This document shows positions 23,261-34,019 of a stretch of 64,000 nucleotides of DNA, in pieces. The translations under genes were made by a program, and so were the position numbers. Each line of letters starts with the position of its first letter. Position 1 is the stretch's first letter. The DNA is taken from assembly GCA_007258455.2 (NCBI GenBank), contig VDFB02321262.1, positions 310,001 to 374,000 of the forward strand. The letters are read 5' to 3'. Source of the stretch: Sequoia sempervirens. Its lineage: Eukaryota > Streptophyta > Pinopsida > Cupressales > Cupressaceae. Below the pieces are notes generated by a model. It was not told where the DNA came from. It saw nothing but the letters and a program-made list of their open reading frames with translations, and made no database searches.

Positions 23261-23733
23261 TAGGGAGAAGCAAATTATTATGCAAGAGACGAGTCCCGAC
23301 AACAAGGCCTGATCAGGTACCTATTTACAAATGCAATGCAAACTAAATCAAATGAGGTAAAGGAGAAAACCACATGGGAACAAAAATCCTCCCCAAAATA
23401 GAATGCAAACTAACTAAATGATGAAAGATGGAGGACTCTATAAGACCCCCCAAGTACACTATACATCACAAAGATACATGAAAGAACCCCCCCAGAAGAG
23501 AGGAATGAAGAGACCACAGATCCCCCCATAATGAAGTAGCTCCAAAAGAACTGAAGAAACTGCATCTCCTGAAAGAAGTGAGAGGGAAGAGGTTGAATGA
23601 ATGCAATTTCTGAAGGTGAAGTAGGTGTAGCCCAAGATGTCTCCATAGAAGTAGGCACAACCTCAATAAATGAAGAAGTCAAAGTAGGTAAAGACTAAAT
23701 AGAAACCTCCAAAGATGAATGATCAACAATGTC

Positions 23734-24420
23734 CTACTGCATTGAAATAGAAGAAACCACAACTGTAGTCATAGAAGTATTAGCAACTGCAACAGGAGGT
23801 GAAATAGAAGGATCAAGAACTGGGTTTGAAGTGACAACACCAATGTTCAAGAAGCCAAATGTCTCTTGTGAATGATGATTCACACTAGAAGTGTGAGGAA
23901 TAGTTGTAGGAACAGAAGCACCATCAATAAAAAAACCAGTAAAAGAATACAACCAAGATGAGTGATCCGCTATCCTAGTAGCAATAATTTCTCTACTCTC
24001 CAAGTCTTTGATGATAATCGAATTAGGTGTGAACTCCATAGATCTCCCAATGCCTCCATGTGTGATCTGATAGATGGAAAGAAGGTTGTTTGTCAAGTGA
24101 GGGACACACAAGACATCCTAAAAGGATTTTTCCCCAAAACTAATAGACCCCTTCCCTGTAACACTCATGTAAGTTTTGTTTCCCATCAAAATGGGAGACA
24201 TAGTGCAAGGCTCAAAGGAAGTGAACATAGATTATGAAGATGCCATATGATGAGATGCTCTTGAATCTAGAAGCCATCGCCCTAATCCAATACTTGAAGA
24301 AGCACAAAGATCATGTCCCTTCATATATGATGAAGTATGTAAACTAGTTGTGCCCCTGTCATGCTGCTCTAAAGAAGAAGAAAGAGGAGAAGAAGATGAT
24401 GCAGACATCCTAGAAGGCAA
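23734..24420 (-). pseudogene. pol: Copia protease and truncated pre-integrase region
   Basis: 24420-24232 contains WLLDSRASHHMASS, the copia protease active site with R in place of the usual G. 24111-23734 contains VPHLTNNLLSIYQITHGGIG and LESREIIA, the conserved stretch downstream of protease. The frame then runs into a Ser/Thr/Val-rich tail and stops. Normally the GAG-pre-integrase domain, integrase and RT would follow; here nothing does. Confidence 0.8.
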
Positions 24421-24471
24421 ATCAATCTAATGTTTCTGAAGAAGATGCTTCATTTCATCAATGTCCTTGTA

Positions 24472-25246
24472 GCAATTATGTTTTGCATGTCCTTCTCTCT
24501 TGCAATATGCACATGGACCCTTCTCCTTCCTGGATGATTTCCCCTTAGAAGAGGAGGATGAATCTGAGGACTCCTACTGCTCATGTTTTCCTGTAGAAGC
24601 TTTTTGATCTCTGGGCCCCTGAGATGTAATGAGTTGCCTATGATGAAGAGGGTTTCATCATGCCCATGCTAGCTAACTTAGCTTTCTCTCTAGTGAGAGA
24701 TGAAGTAAAGTTATCAAGAGATGGCATAGTGAATCTAGTACCAAGAGCATCCCTTGTGGCATAAAAGGTAGATACAAAAATTGAATAATCTAGTCCAAGC
24801 TTAGAAAAAATGAACAGTATCAATTGAGATTCTTCCTTCTGAACACCACACTGTGACAATGGCAATCTAAGAGACTTGAGTTTGGTGAAAAAATATTGGA
24901 TGTTGTCAAAATCCCTAGGATTTAAGCCAATAAGTTTATTCTCTAACTGAAACCCTCTCATAGTATCCTGCTTCCCAAACAAAGACTCTAAAGTAGTACA
25001 TATCTCATGGGGTGAAGTGCAAGAATCAATATGAAAAAGAAGGTCAAATGAAAGAGACATACATAATGTACCATAAGCTTCATCACACCTATTAAACCAC
25101 TTTATCTTTTCAGTAGCACCTGTAGGTTCAAGTTATGTACCCATGGTTACCCTGTACAACCCTTTGTGTTTCAAATGAATCTCCATTTATTTTTTCCAAC
25201 CAAAATAGTTGAATGGAGTAAGGGGTGAAATATTATGTGTATCCAT
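24472..25246 (-). pseudogene. gag: Copia gag with CCHC zinc knuckle
   Basis: The start ATG at 25246 is followed by FNYFGWKK, then an in-frame TAA. The open part 25060-24638 has LFHIDSCTSPHEICTTLESL and LRLPLSQCGVQ, typical of UBN2-like copia gag. A perfect CX2CX4HX4C knuckle (CAYCKREGHAKHNC) is at 24513-24472, in another frame, so a frameshift lies between. Stops near 25190 and 25136 also break it. Confidence 0.82.
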
Positions 25247-26262
25247 GATAGAAAACAACAATATATACTCTCAAATAAAAAACAATGCTCAATGATCTCA
25301 AAAAATAGCCTGATTGCACACTTCCCAAGAAAATAACCCAAAAAATAAAGGCCGAGTTCTGATAAAAAAATTAGATACTTGGAGAAAATTCTACAAAAAT
25401 CAAGTTTGATATCTGAGAAGAGGATGGAACAAGCTTTCCAACACCTTTTTTTTTTTGCAAAACAAAGTCAGGACACAAAAGTTACGCCTCCCGGAGTGAA
25501 AACAACTTTGACTTTAGAGGCCAAAAAATGCATCAAAATAGAAAAATCAAAAAATCAAACCACCACCACTACGAAGTGCTCGGAATCAGCTTTCTGACAA
25601 TATCTCATTTTTGAAGAAAGGGCCTCTGTTTTCAAAACTTATGCAAAAATGAAAAAAGGCCTATTTTAGGACCTTTCAGCACTAAACAGGGTCAAAATTT
25701 TAGCCCCTTGGCTTTGGCCCTCAGTCCTCCACGTGACCGTCCAATGGCACTTAAGGGCTGGATCGGTCGCTCCTGGTCACAATATGACTGACGACTGGGG
25801 CTTAGAGCCAACGAGGGGTTGGAGATGACACTCGGTCCTCCGATATGACCCTGACGCAGTGTCTGGAAAGCCCGCGGGGGCTGGCAAGTGGGGCCACTAG
25901 TGGCCGCTGGGCGGTGAGTGGGCGATGGCCTGAATTTACACTGGCCACACAAGTTTTTAATAAAAAAACTTTGATTTTTTTTGAATTTTCTGTCTTAGAG
26001 TTCGTGCCTTGGGGCCGTACGACTTTGGGGCTAAATTTGTTTTGCCTTTTTTTCAAATTTCTCTGAAATTGATGAAATGAAAGGTGTTTCTAGGGTTTTT
26101 GGGCGCTCTTATTGCAATGGCAACATCCGTTTGGCCCAAAAATGCACAGAAAATTAGGTTACCCTTAGATCTACAAAAAATCAGCCTGGCTTAAAACCCT
26201 TGCACAAAAGAAAACGTTGTGAGAGAATATCTTCAAATCATGAACAGGCATCCATAGGTCTG
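25247..26262 (-). other. Leader of the small copia derivative with GC-rich island
   Basis: One kilobase between primer site and gag without a convincing frame. From about 25690 to 25960 it is sharply GC-richer than everything around it and includes the 14-bp palindrome GGCCACTAGTGGCC (25892-25905). The short frames here are not credible genes. The island might be a structured leader or a captured fragment. Confidence 0.55.
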
Positions 26263-26276
26263 GAGCTCTAATACCA
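26263..26276 (-). other. Primer binding site of the small copia derivative
   Basis: The minus strand reads TGGTATTAGAGCTC next to the 5' LTR end TACA. This matches the plant copia site for initiator-Met tRNA (TGGTATCAGAGC) with one C-to-T change. Confidence 0.85.
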
Positions 26277-26622
26277 TGTAGAAGTTGAAAAACCAACTTC
26301 ACAGTCCCCAAGAATCACCTGCATGCAATCACCTATCACATGCAACAGATATTCAAAACAAAAATGAAGAGATGTTCTTTAAACCCTCAGAGCAAATGTG
26401 TTCAAGCAAAAACTAGAAATGATTATTAAATATAATTATTTTACAAATAATATAAAAGCCTTCAAAAAAGAAATCATGCAAAAAAGCAAGACATGCACAA
26501 CCCTAATATTATCTTGAGCAAAAGACAACTCAACTAGATAAGGATTACAATTATCCTAGGAATTAAAAAATGCCCAAGTAAACTTATGCTAAAGTGTAAT
26601 TAAATAATTAATTACACCAACA
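26277..26622 (-). repeat. 5' LTR of the small copia derivative
   Basis: On the minus strand it starts TGTTGGTG at 26622 and ends CTTCTACA at 26277, directly before the primer site. It matches 22895-23242 with few differences. Confidence 0.92.
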
Positions 26623-27059
26623 CGAGCAACATAACTGTATTACTTGAAAAACTAAGAATGTAAGTACATCATTAGATTAATCAACCTCCTGAGAAGGAGG
26701 AATTGAGTCTTATTTATAGGAAGAAAAGCTTCTAACTAACTACCTAGCAAGGCGGTCAACTCCAACAGATTAGGAGGATGCCACTTTAGGGAAAACATGA
26801 AAAGTGGAGAGGAGGTTATGCATGTATGAAATCTGGTCAAGCATGTTTGCCTTAACACATATCTAATACAACAATAACTCCTATATTCACTCAAAAAACA
26901 ATTAAGACTAGTTACAAGGCGGTTACAGTCCTTCAATTTGAACTAGAAATTTCCCTCTTGTTGAGAGTCTTCCCTCCATTTGACCTTTGAATGATCACCT
27001 TGTTGACTTTGATGGCGAGTGACCAGCTGGCAGAATATTCCTCAATTTTGTAGGTTGCT
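26623..27059 (-). repeat. Probable upstream part of the Athila-like 5' LTR
   Basis: This follows the copia insertion and should continue the LTR started at 22348. On the minus strand a TATA-like CCTATAAATAAGACTC lies at about 26707-26722, which would place transcription start just to its left. The far LTR edge is not recognised; 27059 is an approximate limit. Confidence 0.4.
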
Positions 27060-27825
27060 AATTATATCTGCATAACAATATTAGTACGCACAACAATTGC
27101 ATATATGTAACTATCTTAAAGTAACATTTATTAATGCACATGTAAAATTAACATAAATAGTTCATATAACATGTCAATTTCATTAAAGATTACAAAAATA
27201 AGCTTATGCCCAATTTCTATGGTTTTGAGGAAATATCATAAAAAGGTCAACATTCAAGTATCAAAGTCTATGGCAACTACAACAAATAGATAATAAACTC
27301 TATCAAAATCGAGTCATAAACTGGACTCATCAATGAGCTTAAATGCTTGTGACTCTGGACATAGTGAGTAGAAGGTGTCTACATTTTCAGTGTGCTTGAA
27401 GTTGCTAGAGGTAGTAACCCAAAGGTTGCAGATGGCATAGAGTTGTAGTGGTGGGTTTCTCCTATTTCTCTAAGATAGTGAATCTCTATGTAACAATTTC
27501 TTCTATTCTTATTTCTTCTTAGTAGTGAGCCTTTCTTCTTTTTCTGGGCAATGAACCCTTGGCAATGAGCCTAATTGTATTCAATGTTTCTATTCATAAA
27601 TATGTGGGGTAATCCTGACTATGGTTTTTCCCTTGTGTTTTCCATGTAATCTGGTGTTTTTATGTGTTTGGATATGTTTGCATTGTTGTTTCATATGTTT
27701 ACATTTTTCCAATGCATGATAAGGGTTTAAAGGCCAACAAGGGTTTGAATCTTCATGAGGGACTAAATGTTTTTAATGTACAAATGAGTCACCCCCATAC
27801 TTAGTTGTCATGTGCATTTAATAAT
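27060..27825 (+). repeat. Probable 5' LTR of the plus-strand copia
   Basis: No second copy is present to prove it. The segment contains GTGGTGGGTTTCTCC and CCCTTGTGTTTTCCATGTAA, a pair common in U5 of plant copia LTRs and also seen in the LTR at 32498-33928 (opposite strand). The left edge is a guess. Confidence 0.45.
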
Positions 27826-27838
27826 TGGTATCAGAGCT
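27826..27838 (+). other. Primer binding site of the plus-strand copia
   Basis: TGGTATCAGAGCT is an exact match to the initiator-Met tRNA site typical of plant copia elements. Confidence 0.9.
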
Positions 27839-27871
27839 GTGGTTCCTTAGAGAAAGCTTAACTGCTTAAAG

Positions 27872-28945
27872 TAGATCCAGATGACACATAGGAAGGGTGT
27901 CAAAGCTCCTATGTTTGATAGAATGAATTATACTTACTAGAAAGCTAGGATGGAATCCTTTCCACTCTCTCTTGGATTTTGTGTCTAGCAATCGGTTAAA
28001 AAGGGATATACTATGCCTATTGTTGGTCTAACAAGTGATGATGAGATCAAGGATATGAGAACAATGACAAAGAAAGAAATGCTATATTGAGTGGATTTTC
28101 TGATCTAGAACTTGGAAAGGTGATAAGTCTGAAAACTGCAAAAGAGATTTAGACAAATTTGGAAAGAATTTATGAAGGAGATGATAAAGTAAAGCAATTT
28201 AAAAGATGCAAAAATGCAAATCCAAATTTGAAACCTTGAGGATGTCTGAAGATGAATATATTACTACCTACATGCTTAGAGTGGTTGTAGTTGTTAATGC
28301 CATCAATGGTCTTGGTGGTAAGTTGAAAGAAAGTAAAGTTGTGAAAAAGGTACTAAGAACTCTTCCTAAAGCTTATAGTTCTAAAGTTTCTGCTATTGAG
28401 GAAGCTCATAATTTAGATAATTATTCTAGAGATTAGATGCTTGGTGATTTAATTTCTTATGAATTAAGAGAGTTTGGTCAAGATGTGACAAAGAAAGAAA
28501 CTACTTTTAAAGTCTACAAGGCAGAGAAGGATGATGAATTGGATCCAGATGATCTTGATGAGGTGGAAGCAAATTTTGTTAGGAGATTGAAAAAGGGCAC
28601 TAGCAAATACAGAGGTAATTACCCTTTGAGTTTTTCAATTCTGGAATGATAGGTCATTGTGCTTCTAAATGTCCAATCAAAGTTGCAAACGAAAAACATA
28701 AGGATCATAAAGGAAAATTCATCAAGAAGAGTTATTATGTTGAAAAAGACAATGGTGTATTTGATGATGAGGAATCAGACTATCCTGATGATGAAAGTGA
28801 TGAATACTTGTTCATGGCTCTAAATGTTGGAACTAATTCTACTAATTTTGAAAAATGTATGAAGGAAAGTGATTCAGAAATAGGTCATAACATTAAAGGA
28901 ACTATGGTGATTTATTTTCATGTAAGAGGAAAGGAATTACTAGAT
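27872..28945 (+). pseudogene. gag: Copia gag
   Basis: Fragments include APMFDRMNYTY before a TAG that replaces the usual Trp, then SKFETLRMSEDEYITTYMLR, VLRTLPKAYSSKVSAIEEAH and an acidic stretch. The zinc knuckle is damaged: GMIGHCASKCP keeps His and the last Cys, but the first two Cys are lost. The pieces lie in several frames and are ended by stops such as TAG near 28434. Confidence 0.8.
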
Positions 28946-29330
28946 AATTGATAGTGGATGCTCAAATCATATGACAAGTGATAAGAGTAAGTTTTTTAAG
29001 CTTTAGAAGTATGATGGTGGTCTTATTAAGTTTGGTGATGATACATCTGCTAAGATGTGTAGAAAAGGTTCAATTAGTTTTGATGGAAAGCATAAAATAA
29101 ATTATGTTCTTTATGTCAAGGGTCTCTAGAATAATCTTTTAAGTGTAGGACAAATATATGTAGTAGAGGATACAGTCTAGTGTTTCAGGATGATGATTGT
29201 GAAATCAGAAAAGAAAGATCTATAACTTTGTTTGTTGTAGGGACAAGGAAAAAAGGTAATGTTTATTAGCTCAAAGGTAGTGGTGTTAAATGCTTTATGT
29301 CTTAGATCAATGAAAGTTGGCTGACATAGA
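28946..29330 (+). pseudogene. pol: Copia protease and following linker
   Basis: IDSGCSNHMTSDKSKFF at 28948 is a copia protease active site with D-S-G intact. The usual downstream pattern (DDTSAKMCRKGSISF, NNLLSVGQ) follows with TAG stops in place of single residues. Confidence 0.8.
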
Positions 29331-30210
29331 AGAATGAGTCACATCAATTTTGATAGCCTAGCAATGATCATTTCTATTGATGTTGTGAGAGATCTGCCAA
29401 AGATTACAAAGCCTATCAATGCAATTTGCAAGGAATGTTAGTTTGGAAAGTAAACAAAGAAGAGGTTCAAGACAAAAGAATATTCTACTATAGATCCTTT
29501 GGATTTGGTGCATACAGGCCTATGTGGACCTACCAAAATAAGAAGCTCTCATGGTGATAGGTAGTTTATGTTATTGATTGATGATTATTCAAGAATGACT
29601 TGGGTGACATTTCTTACAAAAAAATTAGAAGCTCTAAATAAGTTTGAAGTATTTAAGTCTATGGTTGAGAATGAAATGGATGTGAAAATCAAGTTCTTAA
29701 GGTTTGGAAAAGGTGGTGAGTTCACCTCAAATGAGTTTAACATTTTTTGTGAAGATCAAGGGATTAGGAGGCATTTGTTAGCTCCTAGGACTCCTCAATA
29801 GAATGGAGTTGTGGAGAGGAAGAATAGAACAGTTCAAGAAGCAGCAAGGACTATGGTGAAGGAAGTAAATCTATTAGATATCTATTGAAGAGAAGCAATT
29901 CATACTGGTATCTACATTTTTAACAAAGGTCAAGTAAGAGTGAATAGTTCAGAGACTCCCTATGAGTTATGGTATGGAAAAGCTCCTAATTTGAAATACT
30001 TCAAAGTTTTTGGAAGTAAATTCTATATCAGAAGAGATGAAGAAAACTTAGGAAAGTTTGATGTAAGATTTGATGAAGGAATCTTCCTTGGATACTCTAT
30101 AAGAAGCAAAGCTTATTGGTGCTATAATAAAACATTGAAGAAGATTGTTGAGAGTGTAAATGTCAAAGTAAATGAAGAACCACATCAAAGTTCTATTGAT
30201 AGAAGGATAT
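29331..30210 (+). pseudogene. pol: Copia integrase
   Basis: 29568-29801 reads LLIDDYSRMTWVTFL and then LRFGKGGEFTSNEF. The second catalytic Asp of the usual RSDxGGEF motif is lost. Glu is kept in NGVVERKNRT, just after a TAG at the end of the first part. 29940-30212 has TPYELWYGKAPNLKYFKVFG and GIFLGYSIRSKAYWCYN, the C-terminal integrase motifs. Confidence 0.85.
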
Positions 30211-30429
30211 GAATATGATGAATCCCCTTACAGTGAAGAAGAAAAGAAGAGAAAGAAAAAGAGATGATAGTTGAAGAGGAAGAAGCTCTGAAAAAGATCC
30301 CTAAGACTCCTAAGTATGTGTTGAAGAATCATTTTGAAGATCAAATCATTGGAGATAAAAGAAAAGGTGTGTTGACAAGAAAAAAGCTACTTTGACAGAG
30401 GAATAAGTAAACTTTTGTTTACTTTCAGA

Positions 30430-31400
30430 GGAAGAACCTAAAACTATAACTAAGACATGCAAAGATGAGAATTGGATCAAGGCTATGAAAGAAAAATTGG
30501 AACAAATTGAGAAGAATCAAACTTGGGAATCAGTCCCAAGACCTACAAACAAGAATTTAATAAGAACTACGTGGGTTTTTCAGGAGCAAGTTGAATGAGG
30601 ATGGAAAATTTGTCAGAAATAAGGCTAGACTTGTGTGCAAGGGCTACTCACAAGTGGAAGGAATATATTTTGAAGAGAATTTTGCTCTATTGGAAAGGAT
30701 GGAAGCCATTAGAATGTTTTTGGATTCTGTAGAACATAAAGAATTCAAGTTTTATTAGATTGATGTCAATTTTGTATTCTTGAATGGTGAGCCAAAAGAA
30801 GAGGTGTGCATTGAACAACTTGAAGTTTTTTAGTTATCAGATGTTGATATGGTATGTAGGTTGAAGAAGGAATTGTATGGAATCAAACAGGCTCCTAGAT
30901 CTTGGTATGCAAGGTTAGATAAGTACTTTTTGTGACAAGGGTTTAGAAAAGTTATTGTAGATAGCAACATTTACTTAAAGGTTGAGGGAGAACAAATCCT
31001 GATTGTGGTAGTGTAAATTTTGATGACATTAGTTTCAAAGGAAATGAAGGTATGTGCAAGAATTTCACAAATGAGATGCAAAAAGAGTTTGAGATGTCAA
31101 TGTGTGGGGAGATTCAAATTTCTTCCTTGGATTACAATTTAGTCAATCAAAAAAGGTATTTTCATTTCACAATCAAATTATGTCAAGAAAATTTTGAAGA
31201 AGTTTGGAATGGGGGATTCTAAACCAGTATGTACTCTTGTGGTTACTAGTTGTAAGTTGAGCAAGCATGATGGATCTCCTAAGACATATCAAAGCAAGTA
31301 CAAATTGATGATTGGTGGACTATTATATCTAACTGTTACTAGACCAAATATCATGCATACAATATGTCTTATGGGAAGATTTCAAGAAGATCCTAGATAA
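30430..31400 (+). pseudogene. pol: Copia reverse transcriptase, heavily decayed
   Basis: Motifs seen are NWIKAMKEKLEQIEKNQTWE, KARLVCKGYSQVEGI, RLKKELYGIKQAPRSWYARL and KFGMGDSKPVCTL. The catalytic YVDD region near 31010 is destroyed by a stop and a shift (IVVV then TAA). Many other stops interrupt it. Confidence 0.85.
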
Positions 31401-31965
31401 TCACATGTTGTAGCAGTTAAAAGAATATTTAGATACTTGAAGGGCACTCTGGATTTTGTTTTATGGTATCCTAGGGATATTGATTTCTCCTCTAGTGCAT
31501 ATACAAATTCAAATTGAGTAGGTTGTACAAATGACATAAGAAGTACAAGTGGTGGTGCTTTCTTGCTTGGAAGCATATTGGTTTCATGGTTGAGTAAGAA
31601 GCAGGATTCAATATCATTATCTACTATAGAAGCAGAGAATATTACAACAACATCATGTTGCACACATGTGTTGTGGATGAAGTAAACATTGAAGGATATC
31701 AGAGTATCATTTGATGAACCTATTTCTATCTTGTGTAATAATACAAGTGCTATCAATATTTAAAAAAACCTAGTAATGCATTCAAGAAAAAAACACATCT
31801 CTATCTGGAATCACTTTCTTAGAAAGTTGCAGAGAAAGAGGTGAAGCTGGAGTATGTGCCTACAAAAGATAAAGTTGCAGATATTTTTACAAAAGCTCTT
31901 CCAAAATATACTTTTGAGTATCTCTGGAAAAAGCTAGGGGTTATTGCCCCTCCTTTCAACTAGAT
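31401..31965 (+). pseudogene. pol: Copia RNase H and C-terminus
   Basis: VKRIFRYLKGTLDFVLWYP, STSGGAFLLGSILVSWLSKK and STIEAEN mark copia RNase H. The C-terminal VADIFTKAL-like segment is seen in shifted frame near 31880. Stops include TAG at 31397 and in NSN-stop-VGC near 31517. Confidence 0.8.
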
Positions 31966-32497
31966 GTGTAAGTGGTGCATCTATCTAGGGAAGCTTTTCA
32001 AGATACATTCTTGGTCCTCAATTGATGTTGAAGGCTACCTCTCAAGGAGAGTAGGTAATAGTGTTTTTGTTTGATTCAGTTAGGTGGAACATATCTTGTG
32101 TCCCTAAGGAGAGTGTGTAGAAAAGAGCAAGCAATAGAGGAGTAGTGAAGAATGAGTAGTGTAGAATGTACAATAGTGAGACTTGTATGGAGAAGAGCAG
32201 TGGAGAGAGAAATTTATTGCTAGTGTTTCCTAAAGAGAGGTGTTTCAAGTAGTGCCAAAGTGATGTATGCAAATGTCAAAGGGGGAGAGCAGAGAAGAAA
32301 TTTTTTATACAAGTGTTGTTAAAAGGGAAAGATGTTTCCCTTTGCCATTGATGTCAAAGGGGGAGAGAGATGAAGTCTGAAAAAAAAATGAAAGAATTGA
32401 TGTCAAAGGAAGATAGTATGATTCAAAAAACATAGGAGAGAAAGTGATGATTGCAGAGAGAATGGTGTCTAAAAAATAGAGGTAAAGGGAGAGAGTG
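31966..32497 (+). other. 3' non-coding part of the plus-strand copia with duplicated polypurine tract
   Basis: Contains two copies of ATGTCAAAGGGGGAGAG, at about 32273-32289 and 32351-32367. The second is preceded by GCCATTG, a typical plant copia polypurine setting. Up to 130 bp of 3' LTR may follow before the next element begins at 32498. No coding frame. Confidence 0.6.
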
Positions 32498-33928
32498 TGT
32501 AAGGAAAATTAGATGCGGAAAATAATTCTCCTAACATCAATACCTCAGGAAAGAATGTAGATACACTTTAAAATTTACAATTATAGTCCAATTAAGATGT
32601 ACTATTAAATAGACAACAAAAACAGAGTATTTGACAATCACACATGAACACTAGATATACGTGGGAAAACCCTTACGGGAGAAAAACCCACCACACCAAG
32701 AGAAATCACTTTGTATTACAGTAATGAAATTACATACAAATTCCAGACTTATTTTTCTGGTGTCATTATACAATAGCATTCACCATTAACCAAATTGCAC
32801 AAGAATCTTTTCTGATTACAGTCTTTACAGAATCGAATCCACACTGATACAGTTTGAACTCTTCACACTCCATTGTTGATAGAACCAACCGACTACAATC
32901 TGAAATCATAGAGTATATCTCTGTTGTTCCATGTCTGTAGAGCTTCCTCACAGAACCGTCACAACAAACAGACTCCCAACGGTTCCACTTTCAGCTCCTC
33001 CGATTCATCCACAAGACTCCACATAGGATGGTCTTACTCGGTCAACAAAATTCACAATATACTAGCATCTCAGTGAGACACTAACAGTGTCTCACCAATG
33101 CCACATAGACTCCATATCGATGTCGCCAGGAGACTCTGTTATAGCTAAGACGTTCTATCAAGCTCCATGAGTTTCACCGAGTCACCAAGCAATCACCCAG
33201 CCCTATCGCATTCGCCAGGAGATCATAGTGAGTCACTCAAGGCTATACCGAAGTCCCCAAACATACTGAGCACCAAGTAGAAGTCGGCAAGACTCACATC
33301 TTCGCCAAGAGGTCTCTCTGAGATCTTTTGTTTCACTAAAACCATCAGTAGTCGCCAGGACAAACACCTTTTGCTAGGACTTTACACCGAGCTTTAAGAC
33401 TTACCTCGAAGTGTCATCCATCGCCAAGAGTTACCCCGATAGCCATTGGCTATCGGCAAGACATTAGCTTTCGCCCAAACTTCATAACGAAGCCTTGGTG
33501 TTACATCAATAACTCCCGACTGTGTCCCTGTCAGCATGACTTTCATCTATCGCTAAGACCTTTCTTCGAGACTCTTTGTTATGGTGAAGACAACATATGA
33601 ATTCCTATCGGTAAGACATTCACTATTCACTGAGACTTCTTCTCGAGTGTTGAAGTCACTTCGAAACCCCAATCGCCATGAGTCTCTCTGATTCACGATT
33701 GAATGGCCTATCAACTAGAGGTCTCCCGAGCGCTATGAGGTCATAATGAGTACTTGTCACAGTGATAAACTCCATAGTAACCGTTCGGCAAGACTCCTGC
33801 AAGGTCACAACGACCTGTGCAAAACATGATGAATCAAACTGCTAGTCGGCCAGACAATGAAGATGTCACACCGACTTGGCTCTAATGGAGGTTTCAGCCT
33901 ATATAGTTTGAGGCACATATTTCCAACA
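32498..33928 (-). repeat. 3' LTR of the minus-strand copia
   Basis: 1431 bp, complete. On the plus strand it starts TGTAAGGAAAATTAGATGC and ends CATATTTCCAACA. Its first ~850 bp match 40389-41243. From about 33080 to 33850 it is full of short CGCCAAGA/TCACCGA-like motifs, an irregular repeat region. Confidence 0.92.
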
Positions 33929-33942
33929 ATCTCCCACTTGAC
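33929..33942 (-). other. Polypurine tract of the minus-strand copia
   Basis: The minus strand reads GTCAAGTGGGAGAT immediately before the LTR start TGTTGGAAATATG. Confidence 0.85.
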
Positions 33943-34019
33943 GAAGATCATACATGCACCTCCAGAGCACATCATAAATTACTGAAAATCATGGGCACCA
34001 AGGCCCATTGAACTGGCAC

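Larger units (their letters stand above)
22895..26622 (-). mobile_element. Non-autonomous Ty1/copia derivative with gag and protease only
   Basis: Two ~347-bp LTRs (22895-23242 and 26277-26622) flank 3.0 kb of internal sequence on the minus strand. The internal part holds a Met-tRNA-type primer site, a 1-kb leader, gag, a CCHC knuckle, protease and the start of the pre-integrase region, followed directly by the polypurine tract. Integrase, RT and RNase H are absent. The LTRs are very alike, so it is a fairly recent insertion. GAGCA occurs on both sides (22886-22890, 26624-26628), a possible target duplication, though the outer LTR edge on the left is ragged. Confidence 0.88.
27060..32497 (+). 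mobile_element. Ty1/copia retrotransposon (plus strand), decayed
   Basis: A Met-tRNA primer site at 27826, then gag, protease, integrase, RT and RNase H in copia order, ending in ATGTCAAAGGGGGAGAG tracts (about 32273 and 32351). The 5' LTR must lie before 27826. The 3' LTR is missing or reduced to about 130 bp because the next element starts at 32498. Coding parts have many stops and shifts. Confidence 0.85.

Noticed and set aside
25692..26066. Overlapping frames on both strands in the GC-rich island
   Set aside because: High GC lowers stop frequency; no recognisable domain, and the region is the leader of a copia derivative.
33080..33860. CRISPR-like run of short similar words (CGCCAAGA, TCACCGA) in the copia LTR
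   Set aside because: Irregular spacing and divergent units inside an LTR; the left part is repeated in the other LTR. Not a CRISPR array.
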